The notes under the pieces: model-generated
The model's input: only the letters and a program-made list of their open reading frames with translations
Database searches by the model: none
What the model was told of the DNA's origin: nothing
Translations under genes and position numbers: made by a program
Shown: positions 45,083 to 52,881 of the stretch, piece after piece
Layout: every line of letters begins with the position of its first letter
Numbering within the stretch: the stretch's first letter is position 1
Assembly: GCF_000276605.1 (NCBI RefSeq)
Contig: NZ_AKJX01000178.1
Location: 20,604-84,603 of the forward strand
Source of the DNA: Acidovorax sp. CF316
GTDB lineage: Bacteria > Pseudomonadota > Gammaproteobacteria > Burkholderiales > Burkholderiaceae_C
Length of the DNA stretch: 64,000 nt
Direction: 5' to 3'

Positions 45083-46753
45083 TCAGAACGTCGTCTGCAG
45101 GCTGAAACGCAAGTAGTCGCGGTCCAGCACGGGCTGGCGGGCCGCATTGCCCAGGTAGTTGATCCAGGACAGATTGGCCGTCCACTTGTTCAGATAGACC
45201 AGCGTGACGCCCAGGACCAGCTCACCGCTGCGCTCGGGACTGCCGCCGAAGGGAAAGGACGTGTCAATCATCGAATTGCCCCGGAAGGACCAGCCCAGGT
45301 TGATCGGCAGGCTCATGTCCAGGCCGGGTGCCACCTGGTACCAGGATGGGGTGAAGATCACGCGCATGCCGGCACTGGTCTTGCGTTTTTCCAGATTGAC
45401 TTTCTCGGTGCCGACGGGGTAGCGGCCCGCAACGCCGGTGCGCACATCGTCGACGCCCATCACGCGGTTGGCAGCCAGTTCACCTACCAGGCTGTAGCCG
45501 TCCCATGCTCCTGACTTGCCACCCAGCATCGTCCACGACAAGTTCATGTGCGCCGTGCGGCCCGTCACGTAACCAGGGTCGGCGGGGCTGACCACACCCT
45601 CCTTGACCGCCAGTGGCTGCTTGTCGCGCGCCGACAGCTCCAGGCCCACGTTGGCATCGCCCACCAGCTTGGCCATGCTCATGCCGACCGAACGCACGGG
45701 TTCTGTTGGAGCAATGAGCCGGTAGGTGCCACCAGCGGTGTTTGTCTGGATGATCTGAGAGGTGTCACGGTAGCTGATGGCGTAGAAGCCCAGATCGGCG
45801 TTGAGCCATTCACTGCGTGTGTTCAGCGCCAGGCCGAAGTTCGGGCGCTTCTTGCCTTCGTCCATGCCCGCGTAGCCGAGATAGCAGTTGTTGAAGCGCT
45901 GCGCGACTGGCACGCTGGCGCTCCCGCAGCGGTTGGCCGTGGGGTTGCCGATGAACATGCGCTCGGCTCCATCGCCCAGCATGTCCGTGGTGCTCAGGAA
46001 ACTGCCCGAAGGGTGCAGGCGGGTCGGCCGGTACTTGAACTGGACATAGCCTTCCAGGCTGGTGTCGTCGGTCAGCTGCAGCGTGGAGGACAGCTGAGGC
46101 ACGGGGATGGTGGTTTCCTTGGCCTGGGTGCCGGGGATATTCAGCTTGTAGACGTCTATCGGTGCCATGCCCTTGGCAATGCCGTTCATCCCGAAGAACA
46201 TGCTGGTACCCCAGATCAGCGAGTGCTGACCGAGGCGGTAGGAAAGGGTCTTGCCGCCGATGTCGTTGCGCCCGAACACGAACCAATCGAGCATCTCGGC
46301 CTTCTGGCCGGCCACCTTCTGTGTGCCCGGGGTGAACTCGTTGTAGGGAACGCTGGCGCGATTGGCGGAGATGGGCGAGTTGTGGTCGTTGAGGCTGTTG
46401 TAGGCCTGGTCGTACCAGGCCGCCGCGCTCAGTCGAAGGCCAAAGCCATTTTTCTGGACATCGAACTCGCTGAGTAGGTCGGCCCGGTTGGAGATGGGAC
46501 CACGGCCGAAGCTACGGTCGCCATCGTCGCTGTTGGCTCGCACCGACACGGGGTCGATAAACGTGGATGCGGGGGACTTGAGGCGGTAACCCGCGCTGTA
46601 CTTGACGGTGTTGTCCCAGCGGATCTGCCACTCGCCGTCGGGATTGAGGTCCATCGCCATGGCCCCGCCGCCCAGCGTTGTCATGATCAGGGCAGCCAGG
46701 GGGCTGACCACCTTGCGGGCGCGCTTGCGCCCACTGCACACAGTTTTTTCCAC
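45083..46753 (-). CDS. DUF1302 outer-membrane beta-barrel protein
   Basis: Protein of 556 residues with a signal ending GGGAMAMDLN, then many amphipathic strands and a C-terminal LRFSLQTTF that ends in phenylalanine, as outer-membrane barrels do. Family marks are WDNTVKYSAGYRL, RLGQHSLIWGTSMFF and GLALNTRSEWLNADLGFYAI. It is the first gene of the DUF1302-DUF1329-Ycf48-RND unit and lies behind promoter copy D, so an envelope conduit is tied to the catabolic regulon. Confidence 0.9.
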   Translation of the reverse strand: MEKTVCSGRKRARKVVSPLAALIMTTLGGGAMAMDLNPDGEWQIRWDNTVKYSAGYRLKSPASTFIDPVSVRANSDDGDRSFGRGPISNRADLLSEFDVQKNGFGLRLSAAAWYDQAYNSLNDHNSPISANRASVPYNEFTPGTQKVAGQKAEMLDWFVFGRNDIGGKTLSYRLGQHSLIWGTSMFFGMNGIAKGMAPIDVYKLNIPGTQAKETTIPVPQLSSTLQLTDDTSLEGYVQFKYRPTRLHPSGSFLSTTDMLGDGAERMFIGNPTANRCGSASVPVAQRFNNCYLGYAGMDEGKKRPNFGLALNTRSEWLNADLGFYAISYRDTSQIIQTNTAGGTYRLIAPTEPVRSVGMSMAKLVGDANVGLELSARDKQPLAVKEGVVSPADPGYVTGRTAHMNLSWTMLGGKSGAWDGYSLVGELAANRVMGVDDVRTGVAGRYPVGTEKVNLEKRKTSAGMRVIFTPSWYQVAPGLDMSLPINLGWSFRGNSMIDTSFPFGGSPERSGELVLGVTLVYLNKWTANLSWINYLGNAARQPVLDRDYLRFSLQTTF

Positions 46754-46825
46754 AGTTGTCTCCTGTTTTGATGTCGATAGACCAGGCGCTCCCTCGGCAC
46801 GGGGAGATCGTTTCTAGCTGTGGTA

Positions 46826-46884
46826 ACTGTATTGATTGGCCGTATTCGCGCCTCTATACAAAATGAAGATTCGCTGGCACTTTT
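46826..46884 (-). promoter_or_regulatory. Shared activator-type promoter element, copy D (DUF1302-RND operon)
   Basis: On the minus strand from 46884: AAAAGTGCCAGCGAATCTT, then TTTTGTA at element positions 22-28, then 25 bases, then TACAGT (46831-46826). The DUF1302 ATG is 72 bases downstream. This copy has the best T-rich block and the weakest -10. Confidence 0.72.
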
Positions 46885-47012
46885 ATTTCGGCCAGTGCCT
46901 GGAGCATGCGCACGTAGCAAGCGTGGGGCGGCAGGCGGCAGGCGCAGCCTCGTAGCTGGTGTAAAGGCTCAGCCTCAACTATCGGAACAGGTCTTGGCGC
47001 GCAGCCCTTGGT

Positions 47013-47921
47013 TCACAGGCTATCGTCTTGCGCGAGATGGTGGGCAGCCCGATGAAGGTGCGCCATGAAATGGCGCACGCTGGGCTTGAGGTGCACATCG
47101 GTACGCGTCAGCGCACACAGCGTCAGGCGCAAAGGGCCCTCCGCCAGCTGGATGGTGTCCAGGTACTGGGTCGCAATCGGATGTGCAGCGATCTGTTGTG
47201 GCAGTAGACCGACGCATTTCCCACTGGCAACGATGGACAGCAAGCCCAGCGTGGAGTTCACGAGAGCTCCCGCAGGAGGCGCAGCGAGACCATGCAACTC
47301 AAACAGCGTTTTGGCATAGCCGGAGTCGGAAGAAGCCCCGGTGTAAACCCATGGTGCTAGCGCCAGGTCACGCAGGCTGCCGGCCTGGGCAAGCGGGTCG
47401 CCCTTCCTCACCACCGGCACCATGGTGATGGGCATCAGCGTCTCCACGACGAACTCTCCGGGCGGTAGCTCGGGAGGCAGCGGCCCCAGCGCGATGTCCA
47501 CCTCCCCCTTGCGCAGCCGCGTGAGCTGGGCGATGTAGAGCTCTTCCGAAATGCGCAGCTGGATGCCCGGGAAGGCACTGCCAAAAGTGCGCAGCGTTTC
47601 AGGCACCAGCAGCATCACGGCCAGCGGCACCGCGCCGATGGTCAGCGCGCCAGTCATGTGACCGTCGAGCTGGCGGATCTGCTCCACGGCCTGCGCCAGT
47701 TCGCGCTCGGCGGCCACCGCGCGACCGTACATCACCATGCCCTGCGCGGTGGCCACCACGCCGGTGGTGGAGCGCACGAGCAGGGTGGTGGCCAGCTCAC
47801 GCTCCAGTTCGCGGATCAGCTTGGTCAGCGCGGGCTGCGACACGCCCAGACGCTTGCCCGCAGCCCGCAGGCTGCCCTCCTCGATGGCCGCCACCAGGGC
47901 GCGCAGGTTGGTGAGCTTCAT
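47013..47921 (-). CDS. LysR-family transcriptional regulator of the gallate-ester locus
   Basis: LysR regulator of 302 residues. HTH: MKLTNLRALVAAIEEGSLRA followed by KRLGVSQPALTKLIRELE. The effector domain contains GALTIGAVPLAVMLLVPETL. It resembles the GbpR/CbbR-like group that acts on aromatic operons. The gene is divergent from the TRAP-tannase-gallate dioxygenase operon across 168 bases that contain a perfect 17-base palindrome, so it is the likely regulator of that operon. Confidence 0.9.
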   Translation of the reverse strand: MKLTNLRALVAAIEEGSLRAAGKRLGVSQPALTKLIRELERELATTLLVRSTTGVVATAQGMVMYGRAVAAERELAQAVEQIRQLDGHMTGALTIGAVPLAVMLLVPETLRTFGSAFPGIQLRISEELYIAQLTRLRKGEVDIALGPLPPELPPGEFVVETLMPITMVPVVRKGDPLAQAGSLRDLALAPWVYTGASSDSGYAKTLFELHGLAAPPAGALVNSTLGLLSIVASGKCVGLLPQQIAAHPIATQYLDTIQLAEGPLRLTLCALTRTDVHLKPSVRHFMAHLHRAAHHLAQDDSL

Positions 47922-47978
47922 GTTTCCATGATAGCCCCAGGTTATCGCGCTCCCCCGCACAGCATCTTCCACCACCCC

Positions 47979-47995
47979 AGTCTAATTTTTAGACT
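47979..47995. promoter_or_regulatory. Perfect 17-base palindrome, probable LysR operator
   Basis: AGTCTAATTTTTAGACT, seven-base arms around TTT, lies midway between the LysR gene and the TRAP operon. It is A+T-rich in otherwise G+C-rich surroundings and contains a T-N11-A core as LysR boxes do. A second, shorter dyad GCACA-N4-TGTGC is at 48036-48049. Confidence 0.6.
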
Positions 47996-48089
47996 CCGAA
48001 CCAAGCTTGAACCAGATCAAGGTCCGGCGATTGCAGCACATCGTTGTGCAGGCAACCCGAAGAACGAGAAGAAGCAGGAGACAAGACCA

Positions 48090-48608
48090 ATGCAGGAACA
48101 GACACTCCACGTGTCGATCACGATGCGCCGACTAGAGCGCCTGTGCGATGCCAGCGCCGCCGTGGGCGCGGCCGTGCTGATGGCCGTGGCTCTCATGACA
48201 ACCGCCAGCGTGATCGGGCGGGCCTTCTTCTCGCACCCCATCCTCGGGGACGTGGAGCTGGTGCAATTGGGCGGCGCCATCGTGGTGGCCTCGTTCCTGC
48301 CCTACACGCAGTTTCGCCGCGCCAACATCGTGGTGGACTTCTTCACGAGCGGTGTAAGCAAAGGCACGCAGCGGTGCATGGACGCCTTCGGCATCCTCCT
48401 CTACACGGTCACGCTGGCACTGATCACCTGGCGGGTCGTCGTGGGCGGCATCGACATCCATGCAGCGCAAGAGCGCTCGATGCTCATGGACTTGCCGCTG
48501 TGGATTCCCTACGCGCTGATGATCCCCGGGCTGGCGCTGTGCGTGCTCATCGGCATCGCCCAGTTCGCCGAATGCACTGCGCGTGCGCCGCACAAGGACG
48601 CCGCATGA
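48090..48608 (+). CDS. dctQ: TRAP transporter small membrane subunit
   Basis: DctQ-type protein of 172 residues with four hydrophobic helices, including AAVLMAVALMTTASVIGRAFF and ILLYTVTLALITWRVVVGG. AGGAG lies nine bases before the ATG at 48090. Its stop overlaps the DctM start as ATGA. Together with DctM and DctP it forms an ion-driven importer, here probably for gallate or a gallate ester product. Confidence 0.88.
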   Translation: MQEQTLHVSITMRRLERLCDASAAVGAAVLMAVALMTTASVIGRAFFSHPILGDVELVQLGGAIVVASFLPYTQFRRANIVVDFFTSGVSKGTQRCMDAFGILLYTVTLALITWRVVVGGIDIHAAQERSMLMDLPLWIPYALMIPGLALCVLIGIAQFAECTARAPHKDAA

Positions 48609-49927
48609 GCACGATGTCCACAGGGCTCACCATGTTCGCCGCTATGCTGGTGTTGATGGCGGTGCGCGTGCCAATCGCCATTGCCATGTTCATTCCCGGA
48701 GCCCTCGGCTACCTGGCCCTCTCGGGCTGGCTGCCGCTGCTGGCCCACCTCAAGGGCGCGGTGTATGGCCGCGTGTCGGTGTACGACCTGTCGGTGATCC
48801 CGCTGTTCATGCTGATGGGCGCCATCGCCGTGCAGGGCGGCCTGGCCAAGGCCTTGTTCGACTTTGCCAATGCGCTCCTGGGGCGTTTCCGTGGTGGCAT
48901 GGCGATGGCTGGCGTGCTCGCCTGCGCAGCTTTCGGTTCCATCTCCGGCTCCACCGTGGCGACCACCGCGACCATTGCCCAGGTGGCCTACCCGCAGATG
49001 CGCCGTATCGGCTACTCGGGCCGGCTGGCCACGGCGGCGCTGGCCACCGGCGGCACCATGGGCGTGCTGCTGCCGCCCTCGGTCACGCTCATGGTCTATG
49101 CCATCCTGACCGAGCAGAACATCACCAAGATGTTCCTTGCTGCCTATGTGCCGGCGCTGATCGCTGCGGTCGGCTACATCCTGGCGATTGCCGTCATTGT
49201 GCGGGTCAACCCACAGCACGCCCCAGCAGCTCAGACAGTCCCGCATGCGCAGGTGCTCGCCACAGCTGTGAAGGTCTGGCCCATCATTGCAATCTTTGTC
49301 GTGGTGTTCGGCGGAATCTACGGAGGCTTCTTCACCGCCACCGAAGGCGCGGCCATCGGCAATGTGCTGACATGCGCGATCACCTTGCTGCGCCGTGAAA
49401 TGGACTACGGCAAGTTCGTTGCTGCGGTGCGCACCACGGCTCAGACTAGCGGCATGATCTTTCTGATCTTCATCGGTGCCGACATGATCAACGCATCCCT
49501 CGCCTTGTCGCAGTTGCCGACGCAACTAGCCGATTTAGTTGGGCATCTGCAGATATCGCCCATGCTGGTCATGGTCGGGGTAATGCTGTTCTACGTGCTG
49601 CTGGGCTGCGTGATGGACGAGATGAGCATGATCTTGCTGACCGTGCCCACGCTGTTCCCAGTGATCATGGGCATGGATTTCTTCGGCCTCGGCCAGGCCG
49701 ACAAGGCCCTGTGGTTCGGCATCCTGATCCTCACCGTCTGCGAGATCGGCATGATCTTTCCGCCCGTGGGGCTCAACGTCTACATCATGAACGGCCTGGC
49801 GCGCGACGTGCCGATGGCCGAGACCTACCGGGGCGTCGTGCCCTTCCTGGTCACCGATGGCCTGCGGCTGGGCCTGCTGATCGCCTTTCCCGCCACGGCC
49901 CTGTGGCTGGTGCACCGACTGACCTGA
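48605..49927 (+). CDS. dctM: TRAP transporter large membrane subunit
   Basis: DctM-type permease of 440 residues with about twelve hydrophobic segments. Family stretches include FGSISGSTVATTATIAQVAYP, GYSGRLATAALATGGTMGVL and FFTATEGAAIG, and the C-terminal EIGMIFPPVGLNVYIMNGL. It is translationally coupled to DctQ and followed 110 bases later by the DctP receptor gene. Confidence 0.93.
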   Translation: MSTMSTGLTMFAAMLVLMAVRVPIAIAMFIPGALGYLALSGWLPLLAHLKGAVYGRVSVYDLSVIPLFMLMGAIAVQGGLAKALFDFANALLGRFRGGMAMAGVLACAAFGSISGSTVATTATIAQVAYPQMRRIGYSGRLATAALATGGTMGVLLPPSVTLMVYAILTEQNITKMFLAAYVPALIAAVGYILAIAVIVRVNPQHAPAAQTVPHAQVLATAVKVWPIIAIFVVVFGGIYGGFFTATEGAAIGNVLTCAITLLRREMDYGKFVAAVRTTAQTSGMIFLIFIGADMINASLALSQLPTQLADLVGHLQISPMLVMVGVMLFYVLLGCVMDEMSMILLTVPTLFPVIMGMDFFGLGQADKALWFGILILTVCEIGMIFPPVGLNVYIMNGLARDVPMAETYRGVVPFLVTDGLRLGLLIAFPATALWLVHRLT

Positions 49928-50037
49928 CAACCCTGCGTCCCCTGCTCAAACCACACCTGAGGGTGGTGGGAGGGAGCCGTGTTGCCTGCATTTTCCGACG
50001 ACCCGCCGCGAGGCCACCACAAAGAAGGAGACAACTC

Positions 50038-51072
50038 ATGAAACTGCACCACTACCTGCTGGCCCTGTGCGGCCTGGCTGCTGCCGCACTCCCTGCGGCC
50101 GCGCAGGAGGTCACGCTCAAGGTGCATTACCACCTGCCGCCCACGTCCTTCGCGGGCACGCTGTTCATCAAGCCCTGGTGCGACCGCATCGCGAAGGAAT
50201 CCGGCGACCGGATGAAGTGCCAGATTTACCCCTCGATGCAGCTGGGCGGCACGCCGCCCCAGCTGTTCGACCAGGTCCGCGATGGCGTGGCCGACGTGGT
50301 GTGGACGCTGCCCGGCTATACCGCCGGACGCTTCCCGTCGATGGAGGCATTCGAGCTGCCCTTCATGATGCAAAACCCCGAAGCAACCAGCAAGGCTCTG
50401 TGGGACTACGCACAGGTCCACAGCCAGGGCGAGTTCAAGGACGTCAAGCCGCTGGCATTCCACGTGCATGGCCCGGGGGTGTTCCACATGTCCGGCAAGC
50501 CGGTGCGTACCATGGCCGACTTGCGCGGCCTCAAGCTGCGTGCGCCCACGCGACTGACCAACAAGTTCATGGCGATGCTGGGCGCCACGCCGGTCAGCAT
50601 GCCGGTGCCGCAGGTGGGCGACGCACTCGCGAAGGGCGTGATCGATGGGGCCGTTGTCCCCTACGAAGTGGTGCCGTCGGTCAAGCTCGAGGAGCTGGCG
50701 AAATACCACTCGGAGACCGACAGCCACGAGGCCGCCTTCTACACCTCCACCTTCATCTTCGCGATGAACAAGGCGAAGTACGAGGCATTGCCTGCGGACC
50801 TGAAGAAGGTGATCGACAACAACTCCGGCCAGGCCTTCTCGGGCCAGATCGGCAAGGCTTTCGTGCAGGCCGATGCCGAGGGCAAGAAGCTCACGGCCAG
50901 GAACGCCACCAACGTGATCGCTGTCAGCGAACTGGTCGCCTGGAAAAGGCTGGGCGACAAGTTGTCCGCCGACTGGGTCAAGGAGATGGGCGGCAAGGGC
51001 CTGGACGGCGCCAAGTTGCTGGACGACGCCCGGACCCTGATCAAGAAGCACCAGGACGCTGCCGCCCGCTGA
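50038..51072 (+). CDS. dctP: TRAP transporter periplasmic receptor
   Basis: DctP-family receptor of 344 residues with signal MKLHHYLLALCGLAAAALPA ending AAAQEV. Marks of the family are KVHYHLPPTSFAGTLFIKPW, MQLGGTPPQLFDQVRDGVAD and the ligand-side DLRGLKLRAPTRLTNKFM, whose arginine usually binds a carboxylate. GGAG lies nine bases before the ATG. Gene order with tannase and gallate dioxygenase suggests a phenolic carboxylate such as gallate as ligand. Confidence 0.92.
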   Translation: MKLHHYLLALCGLAAAALPAAAQEVTLKVHYHLPPTSFAGTLFIKPWCDRIAKESGDRMKCQIYPSMQLGGTPPQLFDQVRDGVADVVWTLPGYTAGRFPSMEAFELPFMMQNPEATSKALWDYAQVHSQGEFKDVKPLAFHVHGPGVFHMSGKPVRTMADLRGLKLRAPTRLTNKFMAMLGATPVSMPVPQVGDALAKGVIDGAVVPYEVVPSVKLEELAKYHSETDSHEAAFYTSTFIFAMNKAKYEALPADLKKVIDNNSGQAFSGQIGKAFVQADAEGKKLTARNATNVIAVSELVAWKRLGDKLSADWVKEMGGKGLDGAKLLDDARTLIKKHQDAAAR

Positions 51073-51133
51073 GCCGCAACGCATTCCACCCACCACAACA
51101 AAGCCCCTTCCACGGGGCCAGGAGACAAGACGC

Positions 51134-52834
51134 ATGCCCACCCATTTCAAACGCCGCGCCCTGGTGTCCGCGCTGGCCCTCATCGCGACCGCCAGCATGA
51201 TCACCGCCTGCGGCGGCAGCGACGACGCGCCCACCGACGCGGAGGACGCCGCGCTGCAGTTCGACCCCGCCAGCTACACCACGGTCAATGTCACCGTGGA
51301 CGGCGTGGCCATGAAGGTGCGCCAGTACAAGGTGGTCTATGTCGCCAAGCCCATCCGCATGGCCGCCACGCAGGCCACGCTGGGCGGTGGCAGCACCACG
51401 CTGGCCGACACGTTCGCCTACCAGAGCATGGTCATCTCGGTGCCGGAGGCCTCGGCCAGCGACCAGAAGAAGGCCGTGTACATGCTGGTCAACAACGGCG
51501 GCTGGTTCACCAGCGCCGTGGCCACCACCATCAACGAAGGCCAGGCCTTCGCCAGCACCAACGACACCGACAACATCGGCGCGGCGCTGAAGGCCGGCTA
51601 CGTCGTGGCCAACGTGGGCACGCGCAGCCGTGGCGCGCGCGCCGCCGATGGCAGCTGGGCCGGCAAGGCGCCCTCGCCGGTGGTGGACACCAAGGCCGCC
51701 ATCCGCTACCTGCGCCTGAACGACGCGCGCATGCCCGGCTCGGCCGAGCGCATCGTGCTCACGGGCACCAGCGGCGGCGGGGGGCTCACGGCGGCCGTCT
51801 CGGCCAGTGGCAACAGCGCCGACTACCTGCCCTACCTGGCCGAGATCGGTGCCGCCGGCACCACGGGCGCGGGCGCCACGCTGGCCAGCACGCTCAAGGA
51901 CGATGTGTTCGCCGCCGTGGCCTACTGCCCCATCAACAACCTGGGCAATGCCGACGCGGGCTACGAGTGGGAGTACAGCGCCCTGCGCAGCGATGGCAAC
52001 ACCGGCGCAATCGACGGCGTGGCCTACTCGGCGGGCCAGCAGCCGGCGGCCTCGCGCGCCATTGCGGCGGCCTTCCCGGCCTACCTCAACGGCCTGGGCC
52101 TGGCGCGCGAAGACGGCAAGGCGCTGACCGACGCCAACCTGCGCGACGCCACCCTGGCCCAGCTCAAGGACGAGATCGAGCGCCAGATCGCCCGGGGCAC
52201 GGCCGTGCCCCCGCTGGGCGGCAGCTTCACCGTCACGCAGCGCGGCACCACGGGCAACTACCCCAACGACTGGCTCACGCTGACCGGCACGGGCACCAGC
52301 GCCAAGGTGGCGGCCATCGACTACGCGAAGTTCCTGAACTTCGTCACCACCATCACCAAGCTCAAGACCGTGGTGGCCTTCGATGCCGCGGGCGTCACGG
52401 GCAACCCGGCCGTCAGCGGCGAGACCAACCTCTTCGGCTCTGCCGCCGCCGAGTACTCCAACTTCACCGAGTGGAGCTGGAACAACAACAGCAAGGCCAA
52501 GGACGCATCGGGCCAGGACGACACCGGCCAGCCCTGGGCCAGCTACCTGGCCAGCACCGCCACCAACACGCTGGCGCAGCAGATCAAGCTCATCAACCCG
52601 ATTGCCTACCTGAACACCAGCGCCGACAGCGCGCCCTACTGGTACGTGCGCCATGGAATGATCGACCGCGACACGGCCTTCGCCATGCAGACCCTGCTGT
52701 ACCACGCGATCCGCAAGGACCCCAGCGTCAAGGAGGTCAGCTTCAAGCTGCCCTACCTGGTGCCGCACAGCGGCAACTACGACGTGCAGGAGGCCTTCGC
52801 CTGGATCAAGGCCAAGCTCGATTCAAACCCCTGA
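51134..52834 (+). CDS. Tannase-like alpha/beta-hydrolase lipoprotein (subtype B type)
   Basis: Hydrolase of 566 residues with a lipobox ITAC (Cys26), so likely envelope-anchored. The nucleophile is Ser213 in LTGTSGGGGL, the acid lies in RHGMIDRDTAF and the histidine in LVPHSGNYDVQ. The GxSGGG motif, a large insert after it and its length resemble bacterial subtype B tannases, which hydrolyse galloyl esters to gallate. The gallate dioxygenase gene follows 47 bases later, which supports this reading. It is unrelated at motif level to the tannase/feruloyl-esterase protein at 5.2-6.9 kb. Confidence 0.8.
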   Translation: MPTHFKRRALVSALALIATASMITACGGSDDAPTDAEDAALQFDPASYTTVNVTVDGVAMKVRQYKVVYVAKPIRMAATQATLGGGSTTLADTFAYQSMVISVPEASASDQKKAVYMLVNNGGWFTSAVATTINEGQAFASTNDTDNIGAALKAGYVVANVGTRSRGARAADGSWAGKAPSPVVDTKAAIRYLRLNDARMPGSAERIVLTGTSGGGGLTAAVSASGNSADYLPYLAEIGAAGTTGAGATLASTLKDDVFAAVAYCPINNLGNADAGYEWEYSALRSDGNTGAIDGVAYSAGQQPAASRAIAAAFPAYLNGLGLAREDGKALTDANLRDATLAQLKDEIERQIARGTAVPPLGGSFTVTQRGTTGNYPNDWLTLTGTGTSAKVAAIDYAKFLNFVTTITKLKTVVAFDAAGVTGNPAVSGETNLFGSAAAEYSNFTEWSWNNNSKAKDASGQDDTGQPWASYLASTATNTLAQQIKLINPIAYLNTSADSAPYWYVRHGMIDRDTAFAMQTLLYHAIRKDPSVKEVSFKLPYLVPHSGNYDVQEAFAWIKAKLDSNP

Positions 52835-52881
52835 CCCCGAATCCCAACGACCTGGCGGCCCGCAGGGGCCGCCCCATTCCC

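Noticed and set aside
47658..50037. Long frames joining DctQ, DctM and DctP to upstream shadow sequence
   Set aside because: Each real start has a ribosome-binding site or stop/start overlap and a proper signal or first membrane helix; the extensions have neither.
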